DNA from: Monoplex corrugatus
Lineage: Eukaryota; Mollusca; Gastropoda; Littorinimorpha; Ranellidae
Direction of reading: 5' to 3'
Assembly: GCA_030674185.1 (NCBI GenBank)
Contig: CM060312.1
Location: forward strand, 32,071,313-32,135,312
Length of the DNA: 64,000 nucleotides
Shown here piece by piece: positions 1-13,233 of the stretch. Below the pieces are notes generated by a model that worked only from the letters and a program-made list of their open reading frames with translations, searched no databases and had not been told where the DNA came from. The position numbers and the translations under genes were made by a program. The stretch's first letter is position 1; the number at the start of each line of letters is the position of its first letter.

Positions 1-624
1 ATCAGAAGAAACAAAATGTTTCTTTTCTCATGTTATCAAAACCTTCTGATGACATTGGCAAAACACACACAAAACACACATATCTTAAAATGATCACTAT
101 GTAAGCAACAATTATTTCCATTCATCAATCATTTAAAATAACTGAAAGCAAACTTACAAAGGATGCAACACATACCAAGTCTGAACAAATCCCAAAAACG
201 TGCATGCAGTGCAACCATCATAACTTGTACCTCATCTGTGAGCCTTGGAAACTTAATGCATGTTCCTCAAAAACTGGGAAATAAAGTTTAAAGAGAAATT
301 TGACAAAACTGAGGAATCATTTATGTAAGTGTGAAACAAATGGGAGTATTGTTTACAGATAAATGGAAAAGAACTGAGGAACAGAAAATAACTTTAGGAG
401 AAAGGGAGAAATTGTTTGACTGCTGATATGATTTAGCCTTAACCGAATTTCTCTGTCTCTCGTTTTTGTTTGCTGATCAAAGTGAATTTTTTATACAGAC
501 TGTGTACCCAGAGATACATTTTCTTGTTCTGGTTTATTTTCAAATGCCAAATACATGCTGCACATAGAACACCGGTTTATCATCTCATTTATAAGACAAG
601 CACATGGACCACCATCTTGTATGC

Positions 625-865
625 GGGCCCCAGTAGCTCAATTGGTTTAGCATTGGATTCACATACTAATGGTTGTGGGTTTGAATCCCGGGGTGCACTA
701 CATTAAAACTGGCCTTCTCACTGTCCCATCTTAACATCATTGTTGTTATGGTGATGTCAGTACAGGATTAGATAGGTCCCACTTCCCTGGGATGGTTATC
801 CCTGTCAACCATATCACCAGAGGTGGGTGCCGACATAAAAACTAAACCAAATCAATCAAAACCAT
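625..865 (+). mobile_element. tRNA-derived SINE (family A)
   Basis: The head resembles a tRNA, with A box TAGCTCAATTGGTTTAGCA and B box GGTTTGAATCC. It is followed by a body shared with other window copies (ACATTAAAACTGGCC..., GTGATGTCAGTACAG) and an A-rich tail (CATAAAAACTAAACC). A functional tRNA is unlikely because the body and tail follow directly and the stems are degenerate. Confidence 0.75.
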
Positions 866-1181
866 CTTGTTCCCAATGGAAGAGAGAAAAAAAAATCCCT
901 GACATAATCTGGGATCAACTGAGGACCTCTTTCTTACTAGACAGGCAATATAACTACTTGCTCACCACCAAACAAACATCTTCAAACATTCATGTGCATA
1001 TAATGAAAGACCAACATACCACAATATTGGCATATCTGATTATTGCACATGTGTGGGGAAAGATCAGATCAGTATAATACTATAAAGAGGCATGTGCACG
1101 GTATAAAACTAACATTAGTACATGCAGCTGAAGGTTTATCTTGTGTAAATCTCAGTAATCATCATACGTTAACTGACATTC

Positions 1182-1230
1182 TGGAGATAAAAACTTCTTC
1201 CCCATTCTGGAGATAAAAACTTCTTCCCCA
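1182..1230. repeat. 26-bp tandem duplication
   Basis: Two adjacent copies of TCTGGAGATAAAAACTTCTT plus flank. Confidence 0.8.
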
Positions 1231-1744
1231 GAAGCATGTTCTTGTCACAATCCTATATATATAAAATGCACCATGATTTTTAAGGGTTATGTATTCAGTT
1301 TCCCCTGCTCAAAAACTAACTCACCAATATACTTTAAACACAGCATTATACATATTTCATGTGTAATTATAAATCAAATGCCTTTTTAGTTCATTTCTAC
1401 ACTTCTACACTTGCACACACATAAGCTGACAGACAACACATAGCTTCATGAGCACCAGCAACTGTCAATGATCAAAAATGACTGGAAACAGATTTGTGTT
1501 TGCAACACCAACCACAACAGATTATTGAATTCAAACACCATGACTTAGATGACAAGTTACAATCCCTCAATTATCACTTGAGTAAACTGCAAGGAGTATT
1601 TAATGTGTGTGTATGACATGTATACACAACACGCACAACCTTTCAATGCACTGACTACAGACAAAGTTGTTTTACTGTTGTACATAGGAATGCCCCACAA
1701 AATGCATAATACATTTTAAACACACTTCAAAAGGTGTGATAAGT

Positions 1745-2015
1745 GGGTAAATGTTAAACATCAACCTTCCAACTGGAAGACATGGGTTCAATCCACCTGG
1801 TGTCTCCCACTTGGTGGCTAGAGGTTGGAGATTTTTCCAATCTCCCAGGACAATACACGTAAGCCTGTTGGTGCCTAAACTCCCTTCCAATGTATATAAG
1901 CACATGGAACATCAATTACACATGTTAAAGATCCTGTAAATCATGTTGGTGTCCAGTGGCTTATGGAAACATAAAAACACATAATCATCTGCACAGTGTG
2001 GACAAAAACAACATA
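1745..2015 (+). mobile_element. SINE (family C), tRNA-like head with conserved body
   Basis: B-box-like GGGTTCAATCC is followed by a body containing GATTTTTCCAATCTCCCAGG, TGTTAAAGATCCTGTAA and GTGGCTTATGGAAACATAAA. The same body occurs at 7795-8035, so this is a dispersed SINE family. Confidence 0.65.
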
Positions 2016-2758
2016 TACATGCATCTGAAAAAAATCAGAATGCTGAAAGAAAAAGCAGATCCACACACACACATCATTTTCTCTGTATCTTTGGTATCAC
2101 AGCCTAGCACCTTTGAACATACACTGATATAAATCATTGTGTTGTTATAAATCATTCTTGTAAAGCACTATTCTCCAACTGAAATGGACTCACTGGGCAT
2201 AACAATAACCAGACTTTTTAGTGGAGCATGGAGAACTGGAGCTGTTAAGGGAGCTGATTAATTCCATGTTTTTGCACAGTCTGCATCTTTAGAGGAGTGT
2301 ATGTTGGAAATGTTTCCATAAGCCAGCCAATGACATGGCTTTACAGCATCCTTACCATGCATATATGATACAGGCATATATAGACACACTTAATTTACTG
2401 ATGAAACTTTATTTTCTTTAATTCTTAGGCATAGCAAAACAAGACGTTTTATTTTTCGTTTATTTTCAAATGCTCTGGGGACTTCCGATATCTGAAATAA
2501 AATGTTTCCAGAATATATTTTGTTGACAGTTGTGGTGTACAGGCAAAAAAATCAGTTTCATTTAGGGTATAATTAATGACAGCTGTGTAAAGCACCAAAA
2601 TGTTTCATGTTCAATGAGGGTTCACCACTGACAGTTACAGAAAGGCTAGTGTTTCAATCAAAATGTAATCACCGATGATAGTAAAAAAGCATCACAAGTT
2701 TCCGATGAAAGCTTAGCCCCGTTTCCGTGCACCTGCAATCCTTTCTGTCTTGTCACAA

Positions 2759-2854
2759 TCATCTGGAGACTTCAGAATGGAGCTGCATGGCTTGTTCTCG
2801 CAGCAAAATCAGTTCCTCCTGTAGTTTGTCAGTAATGTGTTTGCGAATATCTCT
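2759..2854 (-). CDS. TAFAZZIN: tafazzin exon 8 (C terminus and stop)
   Basis: Thirty-one codons ([15 protein letters not shown], then [14 protein letters not shown]) and TGA. It matches the family's C-terminal helix ([21 protein letters not shown] in human). Polyadenylation-type hexamers (TTTATT on the plus strand) lie downstream at 2459, 2448 and 2408, so the 3' UTR is probably about 300 nt. Confidence 0.93.
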   Translation of the reverse strand, partial: RDIRKHITDKLQEELILLREQAMQLHSEVSR

Positions 2855-5800
2855 CTGGAACACACATTTCAATGACATCAAAAAAGCAACAATATTAGAA
2901 AACAGTTTCAAACTATCTAGACACAATATTGCATGAGTGTCACAACTAGGAGCTCAATATCCAACAGTGGTAGATAAAATGGTCATAAAGTATGGAGGTC
3001 ATGAATAGTAATAGAACAATAATGAATTGGGACACAACTCTTCCCTAGCAACGTTGATCAATTCAATGTCACTTGAATGTGTTGGAAGTTCAAATTTGGG
3101 GTAGACATAATGCTACAATTAATGAAAAGGTCTCCACAGGACCATTCTTGATTCGATCTGTGAATGGTTCACCTGTTCCGGTCTGAGTAGAGATTCGCAG
3201 ACAGCTTAGACGCTGACGAAGATGGCGAGAACGCCATCGAAGCTACGACTGTGATAGCGATTTTACATGGAACCTTGTTCTTCAAATTGTCATTTGAAAT
3301 GTTGTTGATGCAAGAAGAACTGACTGTTATTTTTTTCTCTGTATTGTTTTACTGACCCAGCTTCGTCACTGCCACAGTGGTGTTGATCTTAAACCACTCA
3401 TTCCGACCTCCTTAACACACCATCAACCCAACGTTCATTCAGTCGAAGCCCCAGTACCAGAAAGCCCATGCAAGCCAGCAATGTCAAGCCACTGTGGGGC
3501 CACCCACCAGAGGAGACTGCACTGCTGCTGGCTCACTTTGGTGGAGTTAGCGGTGCCTGTTCTGATCTAACTCACTAAGGACATTGTGTACTAAGCCTCT
3601 GACCGACTACAGTAATCACACAGTCAAAGAGACTGATCAAGCAGCGAACCCCCTGTAAGAAGACCACCATCAAAGCCACCCAACAAAGATCTCCATGAAC
3701 CGCTGACACCCAAGATCCTAACCTGACTTTACCTCTGGTATGGAAGCTGTAAAGGAAACTGAAACCAAGATCACCTCAAGAGAAGCAGGGCATAAAGGCC
3801 ACAGAATGTAGGAAAATTTTCACAATGGTAAGATGATCAATGATTTCAAGAAAATGGAGATAATGTTCATGATAATATGGAGTTCCATCTAGGATTGAGA
3901 GTGCAAGACAGGGATGTACTCTACATTTATTCTCATGATATAGCCTGGCATCAACAGGCCTGAAGGACACAGACACCTGCAGTGTTGATCAGGAAACTGG
4001 AGTAACACGGACACATGCTTGAAGTGGATGAGACTCAACTGAGCGGTCCCAGTCTTCCCAGCAAGCCCACAGAACACTCAACTTGAGTGGGAGGCAGTAA
4101 GGGCTGAAAAATCCCACAACACTTTTTAGGGACTGATGAGGGTTCGAATCCAGACCTCCAGGTCAACAGTCTGTTGCACTAACCACTATACACCCACACT
4201 TACTGGTACTGCTAATGTTAGTTGGCTGGATGGTCTGGTTTGACTTGGGTTTGCTATCATTTTAACCTGAAAAAAAAATTGCCTTTTTGCTCTTTGACTC
4301 ATTATGGATGAAATCTGTGATAGAACGGCAGTGCATTACTCAGCCCTCAGCGCCGATGTAAGAGTATGTTAGTAACAGAAAACTCGGAGTCAAATATTCA
4401 TCTGTATCCATCATTTCTCAATCCAGACAGAGTTTACCAAATTACTTCCATTTATCTGTCTTCTTGTCTACATGTGAACTGTGTTTGACAGTCTTCCTTT
4501 GTATCTTTGCACAGAAACTATCAAAACATCGGAGGTACACAGCAAAGAAAGTAGGCAGGCTTAGGCAGTTCTGTTTGGCCCAGACAACAAGAGTCCTGAG
4601 TACCTTTAAATCCAGGTTCACTGCTGTCTCAGACAAAAATTTAGACATTCCACGAGCCCCTTTCTACCTGAATTAAACATCTGGGGGGAAATCTCAGGAT
4701 TTAAAATCACTTTTATTGCAGTTTGCAAAAAAATGCTGTTCCTTCAGTCATTCACAGAATATAAACGTCCATGCTCTGTTGAACTTGCTTTAGCTAACTG
4801 AAACAAACTACAAGAGATTTTGATATTGTCAGTGATTGGTATTCCGGAACATTCCCAGCCAACATTTTTGGGAGTACAAAATTTCACAGTGATACTGAAA
4901 TATACTAAGAACAAACTAATACTATGCACAGTTTTGGCCAAATAACATCTAGAATTTTGTTCTTCAACAAAAAAAAAACAAAAAAACTTACACCCCTCCT
5001 TCAACAACAACAAAAAGAAACTAACATCTCTTGGAAAAATAACTCTCCTCTGCAGTGTTCTCCACTGACATATCATCTTAATTTCTCGGTCTCTTCATCA
5101 GTTTCATTCTTCAATCTGCAGTTTTTATTTCATATGTCCGATGCAAAAAAGCATAATAAAATCATATCCACTTCACTTTCAGTCTATTTTTCAAAAATGT
5201 TTGTGACAAACACTTCCTCTGAATTGCCACCAACTAATGAAACACTTCTTTCTTTCATTTCAAAACATATGTAATGACTGTGATAATTGGTCGATAAACG
5301 ATTATCACAAACGTTTAAAAACTGGCTCATCAGATTTGTATTAAACATGTTGGTCATGACAAAGACATGGTTACATTTTACTATTTCTGTCATAAAATGA
5401 ACTGTTAATTGAGAAAACATTCATGTTTACTTACGGGGGACTTCTTCAGTGACCTTAGAAGTTCAACATCTTTCGCAAAATCCATTGGTCTCCCAATCAG
5501 CAGAGTGACATTCTGAAAATACACAACAATAAAATGAATAAAATGTCAACAGCAAATGAGCAAGACATTAGGAAAAATATGTTACCCCGCATTTCTGTGT
5601 CTATATTCTGGGATTTTTATTGCTTATCATTTTGATTCATAAAGCACCGAGACTCTAACAGTTCCCATCCATGTCCTGACAAGAATACGAGTCACTATCC
5701 ATATATCAAGGCAATGTCATATTTGACCCAACAAACAGAATCTGAAACTTGTACAATACCAAGTTCAAAGAGTTATCAAAAGTGTATTAAAATTTTATGA

Positions 5801-8800
5801 ATGTTTTGGTTTATCATGTGTTAATATTTGAAACTGCTGTTAAGTGCTAAGGACTACGACATGCTCATGTTATGTGTGCATGTTTGAGTTTCATGTACAT
5901 CAATACATTTTGAATTTATTGTTAAATGTTCAAGGCTGTGACACGTTGACATTGTTTTCTTTGAATATTACATATATTTACTCATTCCAAAATCATAGGT
6001 TACATGTTAAGGAATAATGACATGGTACAATTGCTGTGGTTTGGTTTATTTATAAAAATATGTAGATAACTAAAATGACATAAAATACACCACAAAATCA
6101 CTGTTAAATGTTCTGGGCAGTGACATGTTATTATGCATGATCTGACATAAGTATATCAACATACTTTGAAATCAATGCTCACAGCTATGACATGTACACA
6201 TCAATATTATTAGGAATATTACAGACATGCCCAGTAATTGTATGTATGTGTGTAAGAACCAATACATTACCTTCCGAATCTGTGGAATATAAGGTCTTTT
6301 ATTGGGAAGAACGCTGTCCATGCCTGAAATGCCAAATATGCAGTTAATATCATCAAATATCTATACTGGTACATGTAGGCATGCATCATTATACACATGT
6401 TTGCGTGTCATGCAAACACACAAACGCACACCACACCCACACACACACACACACACACACACAAGCATATATGCATAATACATAAGTATACATATAGCAT
6501 TGTATTTATAATTTACAATTTGAATCAGATCACATATGACCATGCGATTGTGTTCATTATCTGTGTGTTAAAAATAATGATGCACTAGCAAAGCCTTTTT
6601 CTTTTTTTGCAATCACTACATGGAAGAAAAATTGCAGTAGGTAGATTTTTCTTTCTAAAATTATCAATAGACCGATTTTACATACATCTGGGTGCAGTAG
6701 GCAGATTTTTCTATCTAAAACTATCAACAGACCAATTTTATACAAATCTGGACTCAGGGCTGGCCCTATGACATGCTACATCACACATACAACACAGGTG
6801 GGATCTAAAATCATCATGACAAATGCTGTGAACCTGTCCATAAAATCTATGTACTGGTGGGGTTCTGAGATTCAACTCAACTTACAGGTGCTAAAATTAT
6901 GCTATGTAACACACTGTCCATATTTTAGTCATCTGAGTTTGAAACCATACATGCATCTTTCTAGACATCCTATCAGAAGATGTCACTGAGTAGAAAGATA
7001 ATGGCTGAACTGTTTATAGAAGGTGTCTTTTGATGCTGTGTGCCCCCATGGCACTCCACAGAAGGCATGCAAAATCCTACACATCAATCACCATCACGTT
7101 CTGTCAAGATGCTGAAACTTAAGCATTCCCACTTTTCTTTGTTCTTTTTTTTCTCTTCTTTTCTTTTTGGTTGGGGTGTTGTTTATGAAGGTGTTGTTGT
7201 GGTTAAGTTTTTTGTTTTGTTTCATTTTGTTTGTTTGTTCTTTTTTTTTTTCTTTTCCTCTTTTTAGACAGACCTATAACTCTGAGTTACATTAAAATTT
7301 TTACTTTAGCTTAATATTCATGTGTGTACAAAAACATGCATACCAAATACAAAAAAGCACATACAGATACACACATTGGCAGACAATTAAAATCAGGCAG
7401 ATATAAAGAAGGAGGAATAAAACATTCTAAAGAAATCACTTTGAAAGACAGACAAATCACTACAGCTCAAAGAAATATGTTGTAATATTTTGATTGGACA
7501 TTCACACACAGCAGACAGTTGAGGGTCTACTACACACCGATTCATCCACACACATGACAACAACTTTTCTTTTTCATTTTCTTTTTTCTTAAAAAAGTAA
7601 TAAAAAATTTCCTGATTCACCTTTCGATTGTCTTTGCTATACTGATTCAGCTTTCAATTATCTTTGCTATACTGATTTAGCTTTGAATTATCTTCGCTGT
7701 ACTGACTTAGCTTTGAATTATCTTTGCTATATCACCCAAACTCAAATAAATGTAGCCTTCATACTATAGCCTCGACACAACATGCGCAATAGCCAAGTTG
7801 CTTAGGTCACCTTACTTCCAATCACACAGTATGGGCTTGAACTTGCCTGGGTACTGTCAGGTGCATGAAAGATGGAGATTTTTCCAATCTCTTTTTAAAG
7901 TCATGTCAGTGTTCTGTGGCTTATGGGAACATGAAAACACCAGCGTGCATGCCCACCAAGGTATGCAGCATCTTATCACCGCACGGTGTGGGCCAAACAA
8001 CACGCATGCATGTGTCCAAGAGTAAACAACCGTGTTCAGAACAAAAAAGAAAAGTATAAAAAAGAAAGAAAAATAAACTTGATGAAAAGAAAGGGATGAA
8101 ACTTACCCACATGGACCATAGGGAGAACAATAGGGGAAGTCTTGCACTCTGCAATCAATCGTCCGACACCTGTCAAAAATAACAAAACCTTGTAATTGGC
8201 AAAAGACTACTAACGTATATGCTGACACACATCTACGTTTCTTTTTATCATCATTATCATTATAACCGTCATCGCCATCATAATCAATAAACTGTCAAAT
8301 CAAAATAAAAGTTGTCCAGATTTTTCTCTTCATGTGGGTGTGTGCGCATACATGTATGTGCTTATATGTGTGGGGGGGAAGGGAGGGAGGGTGGATGGGT
8401 GTGGAGTGTCAGTAAGTGTGTATGAGACAGAGAAAAAGAGATGAAGCCAAGAAAAGAGATGAACAAACAAAATGATGTATATTATAGGAATTGACAATTC
8501 AACTATCTAAAGTGAAGACAGCAGAATACATTGCTTTGCACGGGTTAACAGTTTTGTAGATGCAAAAAGTGACAACACAAAATTCTGTAAATTTTAGCAG
8601 TTAATAATTTATCTATCTAAAGTAAAATAATAGCATACAATACATTGCATGGTGTTAACAGTTTTGTGGATACAAAAAGTCTGACAACACAAAATTCTGT
8701 ACATTATAGTGGTTAACAATTTATCTATCACAAGTGAACACAACAGAATACATTGCACCGCATCGACTCAACAATTTCATGGATAAAAGATTACACAGAT

Positions 8801-9238
8801 GGTTTTATTTCATGGATGGTATAAGCATAACAATGCAACTTTTTTGAATCACACAAAGGTTAAGTGAGTGCCAAATCTCGGTTACCTTTCCCAGTCTCTG
8901 AATGCTTGAACAAAGTTGCATAAAGTATACAAAGCCCAATACACAAGCCTGATAATTAAGTGAATTAATAATGTTAGTTAGGTAATACAACTTCATCTTC
9001 TAATCAATCTGCGCTCACTATTAGTAATATTTTCATAATTGGTCAAAACTTTCTCTAGGCCATTTCAATCTTTCAAGAGTCACAGGTTATCGTGAAGTCA
9101 AAAAGGCAGCATCTTTTCCTCTGAACAATTTATTGTTTGCTCTCATGTGATACAGGCACACGAGAAAAGAAATCCTGTCAACATTTTACAAGCAGACCCA
9201 TATAAGCATATAAAACAGCAACATCACTTACATGAAAT

Positions 9239-9323
<85 letters not shown>

Positions 9324-10854
9324 TACTGCTGATTTTCAATACCACACACACACACACACACACACACAATTACTGCTGATTTTCAATACCGATCTATTCA
9401 CTTACCCCACTTAAGGCACAGCAATTTATCATTTCTCAAGTTGACTTTGCCTGCACAGAAATTGTGCTTGTTAAAATTTGGAGCAAAACAAATGAATTCA
9501 TACAAATACAATCATGTTTATCTTTAATATAATTAAAGAAAATTACAGAAAAGAAAGAAGAACATAAAATTAAACTGAACCAATCTCCCCTGTCAAAAAA
9601 TAAAACCAAAATGGAGAAATTTCAAAAAAATCATCAAATATAAAATTAAATAAGTCAACACACCTACATCTTATTTTTGAACAGACTCACCACACACACA
9701 CACACACACACTGGTCAATAAATCACACACTGAACTTACCTAAAATCAAGGTTAACACACACAAAAACACACATGCACACACACATACATACACACTCAC
9801 ACACACATACACACACCACACACACATAACTCTGATACAGCATGCACAGGGGCACACAGACACATGCACACAGACACAAGCACACAGAGGCTTGCAGAGG
9901 CTCACAAAAACAATATCACACATACATGTAATTACACATACACTGATACACATTAAATTTTTGGTCATATTATTCATAAAAAGTACCACAAAGTTCATGG
10001 AATTTATACACAAATTGCAGCCTGACAAGTGAGGTACAGCCCTCTACTATAATCCTAATGCAAGGAGAATGCCACTGACCTTTGTTTTCTAAATGAATTG
10101 CAGATCACTTGAATCTGGAACGTTTCAAAATCAAAACCTTTCAATGGTAACAAGACGAGGAAGCCATACCAACAATTCTCCTGTTTCTGCAAACTGCTGA
10201 CATTGTTGTTGTTCACTGCTCTGAACAATGTTTCCTAAGCTGTTCCTAAAAATTATGGGAATAGTCAACTATTTACATGCAAGCATATGAAGCCAAAACC
10301 TGAATGTGAATAATATGAAACTGACCAAGTTTGGTTTTAATTTTCAAACATGTCCCCAGATGGGTAATTCATACCAACATCCTTTCAAATTTTGATCCAT
10401 GGTACCCCAAAACTGGACCAGGTCCACTGAAATCTATGGCTTCTCACTAGAGACCATACAAATGATCTAATCGCAGGTTGTTCTACCCAAGGACCTTATA
10501 GCAATGGACATGTTGTCAACAGTCTAACACACAACCTTGATTCAAGTCAATCTGAATCACCTGCCTCATCTTGTTTTCAAATGAGACTTGACATGGAGGC
10601 AGCGACAAAAATCATTACTCAAGTCCAAAGTTTTCTAGGAATGCCAGTCTGCAAATCATTTATTCCCAACAATAACCTTGTGTTTCAGCCCCAGTATTCT
10701 CCCCTCGGCTTCACTCCCCTGAATTCAAACTGTTTTGGTGATACAGTGAACTGCCTGCTGACATTCTCACAATACCTCAAAACAATCTGAGAGTAATAAT
10801 TCGAGTGGAAAAGTACCACAATAATATGAGCATCTGTGTATCTGTGTCTTTGTG

Positions 10855-10887
<33 letters not shown>

Positions 10888-10889
10888 TT

Positions 10890-10927
<38 letters not shown>

Positions 10928-11011
10928 TTTGGAGCTTAATGTCCGTACCCACATAAGCGATGTGAAAGACGGGTTCGTTATGAACCACTTAAAAATTGCA
11001 CATGAAATATG

Positions 11012-11064
<53 letters not shown>

Positions 11065-11068
11065 TGTT

Positions 11069-11107
<39 letters not shown>

Positions 11108-13086
11108 TGTGTGTGTGCGTGTGTGTGTGTGTGCATGTTAACTTTGATTTTGGGTAAGTTCAAAGTGTCAGTGTGCGCGCACCATTAGTTACATTTGACA
11201 TTGTAAGCAAAAATCTATGAACGTTCTCCTGTTTCTCTTGTTATAGGGTCTGATATTAGTGAAAAGTGGCTCTTCCATTGGAATGATCATAAGCTTAAAG
11301 TACCACTTAAAATATGACAATAGCTGAGAATTTTTAACAACGGCAAGATTACTGGATTCAGAGCTAGTACTGTATCAAACTCCATAATTACAATTACCAC
11401 AGATGGTTTGGGAAAAAAATGGGAAACAATCAAATTACATGATACCTAACGGACAGACATCCAAATGCTTCCACATTCAGTTTTGTATCATGGTAGCAGA
11501 AAATAATATTGCATCAAAAGCTTCCTTTACAGACAGAGTTTGAGAATGTCCAAGAGAAATTTATCTCACTCTGACAACTTCATATGATGATCCTGAGCCA
11601 GAGCAATACCCTATGTACTTACTGTGGCCCCCCTGAAGACTGACACACGATCCCTATCTAATCAGCATGCCATTCTAGACAACTGAGTTGACAGGGCAAC
11701 TGCCAACAGTAAATCAGTAAATTATAAAAGCAACTTCTTACAAGTTGCCAAACAGCAGCATTCAAAAACCAACCTTTACAAAGTATGCAATAAAGATGTT
11801 TCCACCATACTTACATAGTACACAAGTTACAATATGCGAATTCCATTTTCTTATTAACGTCTGTAAAGAAGATGCATTCTCTGGCTGTAATCTAAATTTA
11901 CTGAAACGTACAACCAAGTACATTCTAGTTCTGAGAAAGCCATTCTGACTTGCATACACTAGTTTTTACCTACTACTGTTTCACCTGATTATATAAGATA
12001 TGCTCAACACTAGTTTTTACCTACTACTGTTTCACCTGATTATATAAGATATGCTACAATCACACTAGTTTTTACACTACTACTGTTTCACCTGATTATA
12101 TAAGATATGCTCAACACTAGTTTTTACCTACTACTGTTTCACCTGATTATATAAGATATGCTCAACCAGTATTAAATACCAGTATCATCAATACAACATC
12201 CCCTTATCAAGAACATGTTTTACCTCTTCTCCCCGTCATTGGTGAAATATATCTGCACAGAACTCAAGTCCTCCAATAATAAGTTTCGTATCACCGCATC
12301 TGCAATAATGAATTCATTATGTCCCAATACTGGAGAAGAAAATCTTATTTTGTATATTCTTTCTCCAGCAAAGTTACAAACCAACTTTCAAGCGTAAAAA
12401 GATGTTGATCCTGCTTCATTTCACTGATCCTTCCCTCAACACAAGTATGATAAAAGTGTTTACCTTCGGGAAAGAAGTGAACCCACTGCCCATTGTTGAT
12501 CTTGTCCAGGAGGAAGTCCATGCTCTTCTGATAGACCCCACTGCCCCGCCGCACAGGCACACACTGGCCCATAGAGAAGAACCAGCAATGAAAAGGCCTG
12601 GTAAAGCAAATATCTTCTGCTGCTGATGTCCAGCGCATGTATGAGTTGTCGAAAAGGGTTTGCATCCTCAGCACACCTGACAAAGATAAGAAACTGGACT
12701 GATAGAGAGAGAAAATTATTACTATTTAAACTCACTAAACTTCCAACCCTAATCCACACGGATCAGGATGAATGCGCAATAAGCATGGGCAAGGTTAATA
12801 CAAATAAAGTAAGTAGTATTGCTGACCATTTCATTAATAAAAACAAATGTGCATGTGCAGGACCAATCTAAATAAAAAGTAGTTCGTGCTGATCATTTCC
12901 TTAATCAAAATAAATTTACCCACATTCCACAGTGTCTATCATCAAAGTAAATTTACATGTAGTTCCTTGTATGTAAAGATGCACAGACTCCCCACACTGT
13001 GTGTGTGTGAGCATGTGTGTGCACACGTGTGCATGTGTGCGTGTGTTTTGTGTGTGTATGTATGTGTGTGTGCGTGTATGTGTGTG

Positions 13087-13148
<62 letters not shown>

Positions 13149-13160
13149 TGTGTGTGTGTG

Positions 13161-13233
<73 letters not shown>

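Noticed and set aside
625..700. Functional tRNA gene
   Set aside because: A and B boxes are present, but the stems are imperfect and a SINE body with an A-rich tail follows directly.
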